From the NCBI RefSeq assembly GCF_000263715.2, contig NZ_CM001514.1, positions 6,200,498 to 6,264,497 of the forward strand: DNA of 64,000 bases. The letters run 5' to 3'. How positions within the stretch are numbered: position 1 is the first letter of the stretch; every line of letters begins with the position of its first letter. This DNA comes from Pseudomonas synxantha BG33R. GTDB lineage: Bacteria > Pseudomonadota > Gammaproteobacteria > Pseudomonadales > Pseudomonadaceae. Under the pieces are notes generated by a model that did no database searches, was not told the DNA's origin, and saw nothing but the letters and a program-made list of their open reading frames with translations. Shown one piece after another: positions 1 to 9,834 of the stretch. The position numbers were made by a program, and so were the translations under genes.

Positions 1-532
1 GCGAGCCGAGCAGAATACCGGCGGTGAGGCCGCTGGTCAGGGTGCCGCAGGCGTAGCCGATGTGGCGCGGCGGAACGTGCTCGGAGACGAACACCCAGGC
101 GCCCGGTACTTCGCCGCCAATCGCCGCCCCCTGGATGACGCGCATCAGCAGCAGCAAGAGCGGCGCCCACAGGCCAATCTGCGCGTAAGTCGGCAGCAAG
201 CCCATGATCAGGGTCGGCACGGCCATCATGAAGATGCTCAGGGTGAACATCTTCTTGCGCCCCAGCAGGTCGCCGAAGTGCGCCATGATGATGCCGCCCA
301 AGGGGCGGGCCAGGTAGCCGGCGGCGAAGATGCCGAAGGTCTGCATCATGCGCAGCCATTCGGGCATGTCGACGGGGAAGAACAGTTTCCCGACCACGGT
401 GGCGAAAAACACAAAGATGATGAAGTCGTAGAACTCCAGCGCCCCGCCCAAGGCAGACAGCGACAGGGTTTTGTAGTCGTTGCGGGTCAGCGGGCGCGAG
501 GGCTGCGCACTGCTTGCGGGCACGGAGGACAT
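1..532 (-). CDS. MFS transporter, metabolite:H+ symporter type (3' part cut by window edge)
   Basis: Reading leftward from an ATG at 532, the frame stays open to the window edge, giving about 177 N-terminal residues. They form the first membrane segments of a major facilitator. The first helix has GGALEFYDFIIF. The cytoplasmic loop 2-3 motif GDLLGRKKMF follows, and QGAAIGGEVPGAW lies in helix 4. These are hallmarks of the metabolite:H+ symporter subfamily (KgtP, ProP, CitA relatives), which imports organic acids or osmolytes across the inner membrane. The substrate cannot be told from this part. A purine-rich stretch (AAGAGAAG) precedes the start. Confidence 0.85.
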   Translation of the reverse strand, partial: MSSVPASSAQPSRPLTRNDYKTLSLSALGGALEFYDFIIFVFFATVVGKLFFPVDMPEWLRMMQTFGIFAAGYLARPLGGIIMAHFGDLLGRKKMFTLSIFMMAVPTLIMGLLPTYAQIGLWAPLLLLLMRVIQGAAIGGEVPGAWVFVSEHVPPRHIGYACGTLTSGLTAGILLGS

Positions 533-937
533 GGCAAGGCTTCTCTTATAGTAATCATCGTAAAGGACTGCACGCCCGTGACTTGCGGCGGGTTTGGCAA
601 GATAGCAAATCGCCTGAAAAAGCACAGCGCCAGGAACACAGTTGCGCGCAAAAGCCCCGATACAGCGTCTATTTACCGACCAAATGAGCGTCCGGAGGTC
701 GTCGTGGCGCCAGGGTCTCGATATACTCGCCAGTGCAAGCGCCAGACCCGCTGTCTTGAGGGGCTGCTGTGCCAAAACGTTGTTGGGTACCATCCAGCCG
801 ATTTGGCAGAGTTTCCCTTTAGTTCGCCTTACGAGAAACGCATCGAGCGGTGTATGTTGGTGCTGAAACGTTTTTCCAGAAGACGGCTATCCACTTCAAA
901 TACCCATGAAGCGTCACGGGTCAGAGGCACCCTCGGC
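533..937. other. 405-bp intergenic region between divergent genes
   Basis: This gap separates the divergently transcribed MFS and thioesterase genes and must hold both promoters. An open frame runs through it into the thioesterase, but its translation is basic and low in complexity and looks non-coding. I see no RNA gene, long inverted repeat or clear operator. Confidence 0.5.
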
Positions 938-1342
938 ATGATCGAACTCGAACAAGAAGATCCTATCCCGCAAGGCGATCTCGCCCTGCAAATCACTGCA
1001 CTGCCGCGTGAAACCAATGGTTTTGGCGATATCTTCGGCGGCTGGCTGGTCGCGCAGATGGACCTGGCAGGCACGGCAATGGCCAGCAAGGTCGCCGGCG
1101 GGCGCGTAGCCACCGTCGCCATTGATCGCATGGCCTTCCTGGTACCGGTAGCCGTGGGTGCACAGCTTTCCTTCTATACCCAGGCTCTGGAAATTGGTCG
1201 CAGCTCGATCCAGATGATGGTCGAAGTGTGGAGCGATGACCCGCTGTCCAGCGAATGGCGCAAGGTCACCGAGGCGGTATTTGTGTTCGTCGCCATCGAC
1301 GGCAGCGGTCGCACCCGTTCGGTACCGTCACGGGCGCGTTAA
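938..1342 (+). CDS. Acyl-CoA thioesterase, YciA-like hotdog fold
   Basis: This 134-residue single-hotdog protein is predicted to hydrolyse acyl-CoA thioesters in the cytoplasm. It contains the family core NGFGDIFGGWLVAQMDLAGTAMA, where the GxIFGGW region and the following Asp belong to the YciA/ACOT active site. I chose the ATG at 938 because AGAGG lies just upstream and the protein then starts shortly before the conserved fold; upstream in-frame codons encode unlikely basic sequence. A second hotdog thioesterase lies at 46289. Substrate chain length cannot be read from sequence. Confidence 0.88.
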   Translation: MIELEQEDPIPQGDLALQITALPRETNGFGDIFGGWLVAQMDLAGTAMASKVAGGRVATVAIDRMAFLVPVAVGAQLSFYTQALEIGRSSIQMMVEVWSDDPLSSEWRKVTEAVFVFVAIDGSGRTRSVPSRAR

Positions 1343-1401
1343 ACCTCGCCGGGTTTTAACGGTCAATTGCCCCATTGCCTGCCACTTGAGAGAGCTTTGT
1401 T

Positions 1402-2301
1402 ATGCCTACGCCCCACGTTGAGACGATGAAAATCGACGAGCTGGACTGCTGGCGCATCCGCCACAACGGCGCCGAGCTGATGGTGGCCCAACAGGGTGCG
1501 CATATCTTCAGTTACCAGCGCGAGGGCGAACAGCCACTGATCTGGCCGAACCCTGCGGCGGTGTTCAAGCGGGGCAAAGGCATCCGTACCGGCGTGCCGG
1601 TGTGCTGGCCGTGGTTTGGTGTTTTCGACCGTAACCCGCAGAGTGTAAAAGCCATGCGCCAAAGCGATCAGCCTGCCGGCGCCCACGGCTTTGTGCGCAC
1701 CGCGCTCTGGGAGTTGGCCGGGACGGCAATCGAAGGTGAAGCCCTGCGTATCGAGCTGGTGCTGCCGACTCCTGCGAACGGCTTCCCCGGCTGGCCCCAT
1801 AAGGTCGACTTGAAGTTGAGCCTGCTGCTGGACGACCAACTGCATATCCGCCTCACCAGCCACAACCGCGGCACCGACACCGTGACCTTCAGCCAGGCAC
1901 TGCACACCTACTTCGCTGTGAGCGACGTGCGCAACGTGCAGGTCGAGGGGGTGGATGGCTTGGCCTATATCGATACTGCTGATGGGTGGACCGAGAAGCA
2001 GCAAGCCGGGCTGCTGCACTTCACTGGCGAAACCGATCGCATCTACCTGGATACACCGGCGCAGTTGAGCATTGTCGATAAAGACTGGCAGCGCCGCGTC
2101 CAACTCACCAGCGAAGGCTCGAAGTCCACTGTGATCTGGAACCCCTGGACCGAACGGGCCAAGGCACTTGATGACATGGCTGACGATGGCTGGCAGGGCA
2201 TGTTGTGCATCGAGACGGCGAATGTGCTGGATGATGTGGTAAGCCTGGCGGCCGGTGAAAGCCACACTCTGGGCGTGAGCATCACCAGTATCACCTTGTA
2301 A
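1402..2301 (+). CDS. yeaD: D-hexose-6-phosphate mutarotase (YeaD family)
   Basis: This 299-residue aldose 1-epimerase-superfamily protein interconverts the alpha and beta anomers of glucose 6-phosphate and similar sugars in the cytoplasm. Family features include QQGAHIFSYQ near residue 35, IRTGVPVCWPWFG near 67 and AHGFVRTALWEL near 93. A His in the AHGF motif and a late Glu (CIETAN) are the expected catalytic positions. AGAGAG lies 7-8 bases before the ATG. It is followed by a palindrome and a convergent gene, so it is probably monocistronic. Confidence 0.9.
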   Translation: MPTPHVETMKIDELDCWRIRHNGAELMVAQQGAHIFSYQREGEQPLIWPNPAAVFKRGKGIRTGVPVCWPWFGVFDRNPQSVKAMRQSDQPAGAHGFVRTALWELAGTAIEGEALRIELVLPTPANGFPGWPHKVDLKLSLLLDDQLHIRLTSHNRGTDTVTFSQALHTYFAVSDVRNVQVEGVDGLAYIDTADGWTEKQQAGLLHFTGETDRIYLDTPAQLSIVDKDWQRRVQLTSEGSKSTVIWNPWTERAKALDDMADDGWQGMLCIETANVLDDVVSLAAGESHTLGVSITSITL

Positions 2302-2311
2302 ACCCAATCAA

Positions 2312-2341
2312 ATGTGGGAGGGAGCAAGCCCCCTCCCACAT
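2312..2341. repeat. GTGGGAG-type intergenic palindrome
   Basis: Arms ATGTGGGAGGG and CCCTCCCACAT flank a short AGCAAGCC-like centre. Related copies lie at 36157 and 60327, with a variant at 42581. It sits between two convergent genes and could end transcription from either side. It resembles REP-type palindromes known to be abundant in P. fluorescens genomes. Confidence 0.8.
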
Positions 2342-2358
2342 TGGTTATGTGTTGGGCT

Positions 2359-2895
2359 TTAGAGATCGGACTCCTTCACCACCCGCACCTTCCCCGCCTC
2401 CAGCGCATACGCTGCATCCGCCAAGTCGTTATTGACCTTCTCCACCTTCAACGTGCCCGTGACCCATAGCGGCGTGTAGATATCATCCAGCTTCAACCCC
2501 TTGGGATACCGCACCAGCACCAGTTGGTTAGGCGGCGGTGGCGGCACATGGATGCAGGCGCCCGGATACGGCACCAGGAAGAACAGCGTGCTGCGGCCTT
2601 TGGCATCGGTCTCCAATGGCACCGGATACCCACCAATGCGGATATTCTTGCCGTTCATGGCCGCCACGGTCTTGGTGGAATACATCACCGCGGGCAGGCC
2701 CTTGCTCTGCTTCAAGCCACCCTTTTCGGTGAACGTGCCTTGGGCTTCGGGGGAGTTATGGTCGATCTCGGGCATGGCTTCGAGGGCTTTCTGGTCCGAA
2801 AGCGGCATCAGGTCGAGCCAGTCGGTTTCCGGCAGTTCGCCAGCGTGCGCCAGGCCAGAGCCCAGCAGGAGGAGAGTCAAGAATAGACGGCGCAT
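2359..2895 (-). CDS. Exported DUF3299 domain protein
   Basis: A protein of 178 residues with a clear signal peptide (MRRLFLTLLLLGSGLAHA) is followed by a compact domain. The domain contains ETDWLDLMP, IRIGGYPVPLE and a proline-rich segment ACIHVPPPPPNQ, matching the DUF3299 family of periplasmic proteins of unknown function. The family often sits with ABC lipoprotein-exporter-like genes, but none is adjacent here. The ATG at 2895 is preferred because the longer frame needs a TTG start and would add residues before the signal peptide. Confidence 0.8.
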   Translation of the reverse strand: MRRLFLTLLLLGSGLAHAGELPETDWLDLMPLSDQKALEAMPEIDHNSPEAQGTFTEKGGLKQSKGLPAVMYSTKTVAAMNGKNIRIGGYPVPLETDAKGRSTLFFLVPYPGACIHVPPPPPNQLVLVRYPKGLKLDDIYTPLWVTGTLKVEKVNNDLADAAYALEAGKVRVVKESDL

Positions 2896-2933
2896 GGAGA
2901 GGCTCTGCAAATACAAGTGCCGAGCATTCTAGC

Positions 2934-2958
2934 CCTCTGCGCCTGCGCAGCGCAGAGG
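2934..2958. repeat. GC-rich hairpin between two minus-strand genes
   Basis: Perfect 9-bp arms CCTCTGCGC and GCGCAGAGG flank a 7-base loop. It lies just after the glsB-like gene in its reading direction and before the DUF3299 gene. No T-run follows, so it is at best a weak or Rho-assisted terminator. Confidence 0.55.
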
Positions 2959-2972
2959 ACTTTGTCGGCTGA

Positions 2973-3218
2973 TTACTTCTTTTTGATCAGGCCGTAGATC
3001 ACCAGCAACACGATGGCACCTACCAGCGCGCCGATGAAGCCCGCGCCCTGGCCTGCCTGGTAGATCCCCAGGGCCTGACCGCCGTAGGTGGCCGCCAGCG
3101 AACCTGCGATACCCAGCAGGATGGTCATGATCCAGCCCATGCTGTCGTCGCCAGGCTTGAGGAAGCGCGCCAGCAGGCCGACGATCAAGCCGATAAAAAT
3201 GGTTCCGATGATACCCAT
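2973..3218 (-). CDS. GlsB/YeaQ/YmgE family stress-response membrane protein
   Basis: This is an 81-residue inner-membrane protein with three hydrophobic segments, roughly residues 3-20, 30-48 and 58-78. The family pattern is GLIVGLLARFLKPG, then MGWIMTILLGIAGSL, and a lysine tail IKKK. These transglycosylase-associated proteins are linked to stress responses, with no fixed biochemical role. The ATG at 3218 follows a good GAGGGAAA ribosome site; the longer open frame lacks one. Confidence 0.85.
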   Translation of the reverse strand: MGIIGTIFIGLIVGLLARFLKPGDDSMGWIMTILLGIAGSLAATYGGQALGIYQAGQGAGFIGALVGAIVLLVIYGLIKKK

Positions 3219-3245
3219 GGAATTTCCCTCTGATTGGTATGAGTC

Positions 3246-3273
3246 ATGCCAAAGCCTAGTCAGGCTTTGGCAT
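3246..3273. repeat. Perfect 12-bp hairpin in the glsB-like leader
   Basis: Arms ATGCCAAAGCCT and AGGCTTTGGCAT flank a 4-base loop. Reading leftward it lies downstream of purK and about 28 bases upstream of the GlsB-type gene. There is no T-run after it, so it may be a processing or regulatory hairpin rather than a classical terminator. Confidence 0.6.
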
Positions 3274-3323
3274 CCTGCAATCAGAGAGACGGCGAGCCCC
3301 AATGGTTCCCGCCGTGGCCAGGC

Positions 3324-4409
3324 TTATTGTTCGGCGATCAACGCCTCAACCTTGAGAATCTGCGCTCGCAGCGTCGCACGATCCTTGCAGCGCAGGTTGG
3401 CGTGGCCGACTTTGCGTCCGGCCTTGAACGCCTTGCCGTAGTGATGCAGGTGGCAATCATCGATGGCAATCACCCGCTCAACCGGCGGTACCACGCCGAT
3501 GAAGTTGAGCATGGCGCTCTCGCCGACCTTGGCCGTGGAGCCCAACGGCAAGCCCGCCACGGCCCGCAGGTGGTTTTCGAACTGGCTGCATTCGGCGCCT
3601 TCAGTGGTCCAGTGCCCGGAGTTGTGCACACGCGGGGCGATTTCGTTGGCCTTGAGGCCACCGTCGACTTCAAAGAACTCGAACGCCATCACGCCAACGT
3701 AATCCAACTGCTTGAGCACACGGCTGGAATAATCTTCGGCCAGGACCTGCAGCGGGTGGTCAGTACTGGCTACCGACACTTTCAAGATGCCGTTGACGTG
3801 GGTGTTGTGCACCAACGGATAGAAGCGGGTTTCGCCATCACGGGCGCGTACGGCGATCAGCGAGACTTCGCCGGTGAACGGCACGAAGCCTTCCAGCAGA
3901 CAGGCAACGCTTCCCAGCTCGGCAAAGGTACCGACCACATCGGCCGCGGTGCGCAGGACTTTCTGACCCTTGCCGTCGTAACCCAGGGTGCGGGTTTTCA
4001 ACACCGCAGGCAGGCCGATGCTGGCGACGGCCGCATCCAGATCTGCCTGGGACTGGATATCGGCGAAGGCCGGCGTCGGGATGCCCAGGTCCTTGAACAT
4101 GCTTTTTTCGAACCAGCGGTCGCGAGCGATGCGCAGGGCTTCGGCGCTCGGGTACACAGGCACGAACTGGGACAGGAAGGCCACGGTTTCGGCCGGGACG
4201 CTTTCGAATTCGAAGGTCACCAGGTCGACTTCATCGGCCAGTTGGCGCAGGTGGTCCGGGTCGCTGTAGTCAGCACGCAGGTGTTCACCCAGGGCTGCGG
4301 CGCAGGCGTCCGGCGCAGGGTCCAGGAAGGCGAAGTTCATGCCCAGCGGCGTACCCGCCAGGGCCAGCATACGGCCCAATTGGCCGCCACCGATTACTCC
4401 GATTTTCAT
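3324..4409 (-). CDS. purK: N5-carboxyaminoimidazole ribonucleotide synthase
   Basis: This 361-residue ATP-grasp enzyme converts AIR, bicarbonate and ATP into N5-CAIR in purine synthesis. It opens with the nucleotide-binding turn KIGVIGGGQLGRML. FEFESVP and KTRTLGYDGKGQ (ATP-grasp loop) follow, then FFEVDGGLKANEIAPRVHNSGHWT with the Mg/ATP ligands. The ATG at 4409 gives the usual family N-terminus and has GAGG upstream; an upstream in-frame codon adds only three residues. It is 11 bases downstream of purE and co-transcribed with it. Confidence 0.96.
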   Translation of the reverse strand: MKIGVIGGGQLGRMLALAGTPLGMNFAFLDPAPDACAAALGEHLRADYSDPDHLRQLADEVDLVTFEFESVPAETVAFLSQFVPVYPSAEALRIARDRWFEKSMFKDLGIPTPAFADIQSQADLDAAVASIGLPAVLKTRTLGYDGKGQKVLRTAADVVGTFAELGSVACLLEGFVPFTGEVSLIAVRARDGETRFYPLVHNTHVNGILKVSVASTDHPLQVLAEDYSSRVLKQLDYVGVMAFEFFEVDGGLKANEIAPRVHNSGHWTTEGAECSQFENHLRAVAGLPLGSTAKVGESAMLNFIGVVPPVERVIAIDDCHLHHYGKAFKAGRKVGHANLRCKDRATLRAQILKVEALIAEQ

Positions 4410-4420
4410 CAATAACAACC

Positions 4421-4912
4421 TCAGGCGATGCGTGGGTCTGGATTGTCCAGCACGCTGTCTGTCTGCTCAGCACGGAATTTTTTCAGCACCGCATGAAACT
4501 GCGGGTGCTTGGCGCCCAGGATGCTGGCCGACAGCAAGGCTGCGTTGATCGCACCGGCCTTGCCGATCGCCAGGGTTGCCACCGGAATGCCAGCCGGCAT
4601 CTGCACGATGGACAACAGCGAATCCACGCCCGAGAGCATTGACGACTGCACCGGCACGCCCAGGACAGGCAGGTGGGTCTTGGCCGCACACATGCCTGGC
4701 AGGTGCGCCGCACCGCCGGCACCGGCGATGATCACCTCGATGCCACGGGATTCTGCTTCATCGGCATACTGGAACAGCAAATCCGGGGTGCGGTGGGCAG
4801 AGACCACCTTCACTTCATACGGAATGCCGAGTTTTTCCAGCATATCGGCGGTGTGGCTAAGGGTGGACCAATCGGACTTGGAGCCCATGATCACGCCAAC
4901 CAATGCACTCAT
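4421..4912 (-). CDS. purE: N5-carboxyaminoimidazole ribonucleotide mutase
   Basis: This 163-residue class I PurE moves the carboxyl group of N5-CAIR to give CAIR, the step after PurK. Visible motifs are MGSKSDW (residues 9-15), the catalytic VSAHRTP (around 37-43), and [11 protein letters not shown] with [11 protein letters not shown] in the active site. It is the first gene of the purEK operon. Its leader carries an intrinsic-terminator-like hairpin (4951-4989) only about 40 bases before the start codon, which suggests attenuation. Confidence 0.97.
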   Translation of the reverse strand: MSALVGVIMGSKSDWSTLSHTADMLEKLGIPYEVKVVSAHRTPDLLFQYADEAESRGIEVIIAGAGGAAHLPGMCAAKTHLPVLGVPVQSSMLSGVDSLLSIVQMPAGIPVATLAIGKAGAINAALLSASILGAKHPQFHAVLKKFRAEQTDSVLDNPDPRIA

Positions 4913-4950
4913 CGTCGTGCCTCTTCTCTCTGGGCGCCCGCAGGCGCGTC

Positions 4951-4989
4951 AAAAAACAACAAGCCACGCGGGAAATCCGGCGTGGCTTG
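4951..4989 (-). terminator. Terminator-like hairpin in the purE leader (possible attenuator)
   Basis: On the minus strand, arms CAAGCCACGC (4989-4980) and GCGTGGCTTG (4969-4960) form a perfect 10-bp stem, followed at once by TTGTTTTTTG. That is the layout of an intrinsic terminator, and it lies between a likely purE promoter and the purE start codon. Just upstream, GGCC-TTC-GGCC and GGCCGG-TCCAA-CCGGCC (about 5003-5027) share bases and could form mutually exclusive helices. Confidence 0.65.
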
Positions 4990-5296
4990 GTGTACGAATT
5001 AAGGCCGGTTGGACCGGCCGAAGGCCGCGCAGTATACCGTAATAATCCAGATAAACAGCCCCTGAGATGACCATCTGTCTTACACGGTTAAAACACACCG
5101 TCTTGTCTTGCGGGTCAACAAACCGAGCCCCCTCTACAAGCAAAACATCTTCGCCTCCTTTTTGATTTTTATTCGGTAAACGGTAGACGGTTACGACAAC
5201 CTCTGATGCTTAATCGTCAAGACACCTTATAACGAGAACTTTATTCTATTAACAGTTTTATAAAACCCTTTAAATAGAATGTTAAGGATAACAAGT
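4990..5296. other. AT-rich intergenic region between purE and the metzincin gene
   Basis: This is the remainder of the 384-bp gap between divergent genes. The purE-proximal part holds the probable promoter and leader. From about 5140 the sequence becomes AT-rich and continues into the downstream gene, marking the edge of a compositionally distinct segment. No RNA gene or mobile-element end was found. Confidence 0.5.
5031..5036 (-). promoter_or_regulatory. Possible -10 element for purEK
   Basis: TATACT reads leftward here, with a weak -35 candidate (CTGTTT) about 16-17 bases upstream. The predicted transcript would start near 5025 and run through the hairpin leader into purE. The -35 match is poor, so this is a tentative call. 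Confidence 0.4.
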
Positions 5297-7165
5297 ATGA
5301 CGCTCCCTACCCCTGACCAGCCATCGGCTGAAAGCATCATAACGATGGAAATGCCCTTGCCGGCATTTATATTGCGCAGGTTTAACGAACACGTAAGACA
5401 CACACTGGCTGATTTCCCCGACTTCATAACGAGTGCATTCGCATTACTGAACCAAGCCCTCGAACCATTCTTGCATGAGGCCACGCTCGATGAGATTGTC
5501 TTCCTCACCTCGCAAGCGCTCTCAGACAACGCGCCAATACCGAGCGAAAATAAACTGATCGCTATTATCCATTCAATACTATTCTTCGATTCGGCACCGA
5601 CAAGCTACAACAGTGACTGCGTTTTTCTCAGCACAGGAGGCCCCAGGCCACATCTGCTATCAATCGACTATCAAACTGTAATCCACGCAGTCCTGTTTAA
5701 ACTCAAGGGCATCAACTATTACCTGGATCTGGTCGATAACTTCTGGACCGCCCCTCATAAAGCATTGCCACTCACCAACAAAGACTATGTCGCCAACGCC
5801 ATGGCCGTCCAATTACAGTGCGCCAGAAGCGTGAGAACAGCGGATAGCTCTCTTAACCTGGAAAGTGCTTCTTTACTTTTACGCCTTGCAGATTTAAACA
5901 TCGTACCCGCGGTGTGCTTCTATAAGATATCGCTTACACTACCAGCGTCAGAATCCCAGCCTGACATTCCGCTCACCGGCGCCTTTTTGATCACACTGAA
6001 ACCTGAAAACCACATCGGTGACAAGAATCCCTGCGTGCTGTATATGCCCCGAATGAAAATACAGCAATTTGATTCTGTTGCCATGGTAAAGGCCTATCTG
6101 GCTATTTATCTTATCAATCCGCAGATAGAAAAAAACCCACTATTCCCGTGCATCGCCTTCAGTCAACGCGCTGCCACTCATCGCTTGATCACTCAAAGGA
6201 AATTGGATGAGCAGAACATTCGCCTGGCCAGCTTTTCAACGGATCAATTATTCTTCAGTGACTACATCCAGGGGCTGATCGACCAACAAAAACAGAATCT
6301 CATCCATATGTGGTCAGTGGCGGATCACCCGCCCATCCCGCCCGAACACTTGCAGAACACCCTTCGTCGTTATTGGATAAATCACCGAGATTTCGATTTT
6401 TTCGGCGAGTGTCTGAAGAACCATGCGCTTCCTGCATTGGAGGCCTGGAAAAAAAACCAAATAACCGCAGGAGCACCAGAGAATAATCAACCCGCTAACG
6501 TACCGGAGACGCCTCCTAGCGCAATCGCAGAAAACGAGAAAAAGCCATTACGACCGATAAAACTTCACATCATTCTTCATCAAGATCTTGAATTTAACAC
6601 CTGGCAATTTTTATCGGACCTTTATTTTAAATGGTCACTCAAAACATACACCTTTGCCTCAATAAAAGAATATTATTTTTCTTGGGTGATTGATGAAATT
6701 GAACAATTATCAGGTCGCACTGTTGAACTCATAGAAATAAAAAAAGAGTCCGCACCCGAACTGTATAAGTTCAAATACCACTCGGACACCACTCTCGACG
6801 CCAGCACCCGATGGGTGAATGCGGTGACTGAATATTTAAATAAAACATCGCAAACCACGTCCCCCCTTGACAAGTTCATCCTGCTCACTCGCCATATCCC
6901 GGTCCCAAGTGCGGCACGGGGGTTCGTCAATGAAATTGGAGGTCAATTTGCAATCGCGACGCTCCAAAACTACCGAACGGCCGCACATGAAGTAGGGCAC
7001 ATGCTGGGTGCGGAGCATGACGCAGGAGAGATCATCTACAATGGCTGGTGGAACGAAACAACCATGCACGTAAATGACGAATTCTCAGTTTTGCGCCTCA
7101 ATGCCTATCGATTTAGCGACAGAAACAGAGAAACCATCAAAACCTACCTTGGCCAGTTCGATTGA
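5297..7165 (+). CDS. Dermonecrotic-toxin-like (DUF6543-like) protein with C-terminal metzincin protease domain
   Basis: The protein has 622 residues and no signal peptide or membrane helix. The C-terminus has HEVGHMLGAEHD (residues 564-575), the full HExxHxxGxxHD zinc signature of metzincins, preceded by GGQFAIA as in reprolysin-like enzymes. TTMHVND about 15 residues later is a candidate Met-turn. The first roughly 400 residues resemble Pseudomonas DUF6543 proteins: CVLYMPRMKIQQFDSVAMVKAYL matches CLLYRPLFTPALMQFPSPANLIYTI in the 1,535-residue protein at 16086. A Pro/Glu-rich linker (about 395-425) separates the two parts. The ATG at 5297 follows AAGGA by 8 bases. Base composition is clearly more AT-rich than all neighbours, which suggests recent acquisition. 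I infer a proteolytic effector or toxin; no immunity or secretion gene adjoins it. Confidence 0.72.
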   Translation: MTLPTPDQPSAESIITMEMPLPAFILRRFNEHVRHTLADFPDFITSAFALLNQALEPFLHEATLDEIVFLTSQALSDNAPIPSENKLIAIIHSILFFDSAPTSYNSDCVFLSTGGPRPHLLSIDYQTVIHAVLFKLKGINYYLDLVDNFWTAPHKALPLTNKDYVANAMAVQLQCARSVRTADSSLNLESASLLLRLADLNIVPAVCFYKISLTLPASESQPDIPLTGAFLITLKPENHIGDKNPCVLYMPRMKIQQFDSVAMVKAYLAIYLINPQIEKNPLFPCIAFSQRAATHRLITQRKLDEQNIRLASFSTDQLFFSDYIQGLIDQQKQNLIHMWSVADHPPIPPEHLQNTLRRYWINHRDFDFFGECLKNHALPALEAWKKNQITAGAPENNQPANVPETPPSAIAENEKKPLRPIKLHIILHQDLEFNTWQFLSDLYFKWSLKTYTFASIKEYYFSWVIDEIEQLSGRTVELIEIKKESAPELYKFKYHSDTTLDASTRWVNAVTEYLNKTSQTTSPLDKFILLTRHIPVPSAARGFVNEIGGQFAIATLQNYRTAAHEVGHMLGAEHDAGEIIYNGWWNETTMHVNDEFSVLRLNAYRFSDRNRETIKTYLGQFD

Positions 7166-7225
7166 TTGATCGCCGCTGCCCATCCAAATAAAGGTGAAGG
7201 TCCAACCCCGCGGCCTTCATCTTTT

Positions 7226-8137
7226 TCAACCTCCAGGACTCGCCGCCCCACCCTCCAACTTGCGCCACAGCAACCGCACGTTCGCCTTGCGCACCAACGC
7301 GCAGCGATACAGACGAATCTCCAGCGGCACATGCCATTGCGGGCCGCCGCACACCACCAGTTCGCCACGCGCCAGTTCGGCACGCACACTCAACTGCGGC
7401 ACCCAGGCAATCCCCAAGCCTTCCAGCGCCATGCTTTTGAGGCTGTCAGCCATGGCGGTTTCGTACACGGTGGTAAAACGCAGGGCGCGTTGGCGGAGCA
7501 ACAGGTTCACCGAACGCCCCAGGAACGCACCAGCACTGTAGGCCAGCAACGGCACACTGCCCTCACCTTCCAGATCGAACAGCGGTTTGCCATCGGCATC
7601 GGCGGCGCACACCGGGAGCATCTCGGTGTTGCCCAGATGCAGCGACGGGAAGATTTCCGCGTCCATCTGCATCGCCGCGTCCGGGTCGTAGAACGCCAGC
7701 ATCAGGTCACAGCCGCCTTCACGCAGGGCGTGCACCGCATCGCCGACGTTGGTGGCGACCAGTCGGGTGGCGATGTTCAAACCCTCGTTGCGCAGTTGCG
7801 CGATCCAGCGCGGGAAGAAGCCCAGTGCCAGGGAGTGGGCGGCAGCCACTTGCATGACTTCACCCTGCCCGCCTTCCAGGTGATGCAAATGCCGCAGTAC
7901 TTCACCGAGCTGTTCGACCACGGTGCGCGCCGTCACCAGGAACAACTGCCCCGCCGCTGTCAGCTCCACGGGCGTGCGCGAGCGGTTGACCAGGGTCAGG
8001 CCCAACGCGGCTTCCAGGCTGCGGATACGCCGGCTGAACGCCGGCTGGGTCACAAAGCGCCGTTCCGCAGCCTGGGAAAAGCTGCGGGTCGCCGCCAGGG
8101 CGCTGAAGTCTTCCAGCCATTTGCTTTCAAGGTTCAT
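7226..8137 (-). CDS. LysR-family transcriptional regulator, divergent from aspA
   Basis: This 303-residue LTTR has an N-terminal winged helix (ALAATRSFSQAAERRFVTQPAFSRRIRSLE, about residues 10-40) and a periplasmic-binding-like effector domain. GGAGG lies 6 bases before the ATG at 8137; an adjacent ATG at 8140 would be too close to it. It is transcribed away from aspA and shares the 8138-8308 promoter region, so control of aspartate deamination is the simplest inference. The effector is unknown. Confidence 0.88.
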   Translation of the reverse strand: MNLESKWLEDFSALAATRSFSQAAERRFVTQPAFSRRIRSLEAALGLTLVNRSRTPVELTAAGQLFLVTARTVVEQLGEVLRHLHHLEGGQGEVMQVAAAHSLALGFFPRWIAQLRNEGLNIATRLVATNVGDAVHALREGGCDLMLAFYDPDAAMQMDAEIFPSLHLGNTEMLPVCAADADGKPLFDLEGEGSVPLLAYSAGAFLGRSVNLLLRQRALRFTTVYETAMADSLKSMALEGLGIAWVPQLSVRAELARGELVVCGGPQWHVPLEIRLYRCALVRKANVRLLWRKLEGGAASPGG

Positions 8138-8308
8138 CATTGCCTCCCACGCCGAATGCACCATTTTGGCACACACGCCCGCCATCATGGCTGGGTCACA
8201 TCCACATTATGCCGTTTGTGCATAGCCCAGTGTTTAACAGCATTGGCCCAAAAACTTCTACAAGCCTAGCATTCGCAGCGTTCCGGCCAGTTCCGGGTCC
8301 ATATCGAG

Positions 8309-9745
<1,437 letters not shown>

Positions 9746-9799
9746 GCGTTTGTTGCACCGCTCACCAGGCTGAGGGACTAGACACCTCTCACCTTTTGA

Positions 9800-9834
9800 G
9801 GGCCTGAAGGCTCGTTCTTCAGGCCCTTTTTTTT
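9800..9834 (+). terminator. Intrinsic terminator of aspA
   Basis: Perfect 10-bp arms GGGCCTGAAG and CTTCAGGCCC flank a 7-base loop, followed by eight T residues. It starts 55 bases after the aspA stop codon. Confidence 0.92.

Noticed and set aside
62..937. Long open frame reading into the thioesterase from position 62
   Set aside because: The part before 938 lies antisense to the MFS transporter gene and translates to low-complexity basic sequence; only the segment from 938 matches a family.
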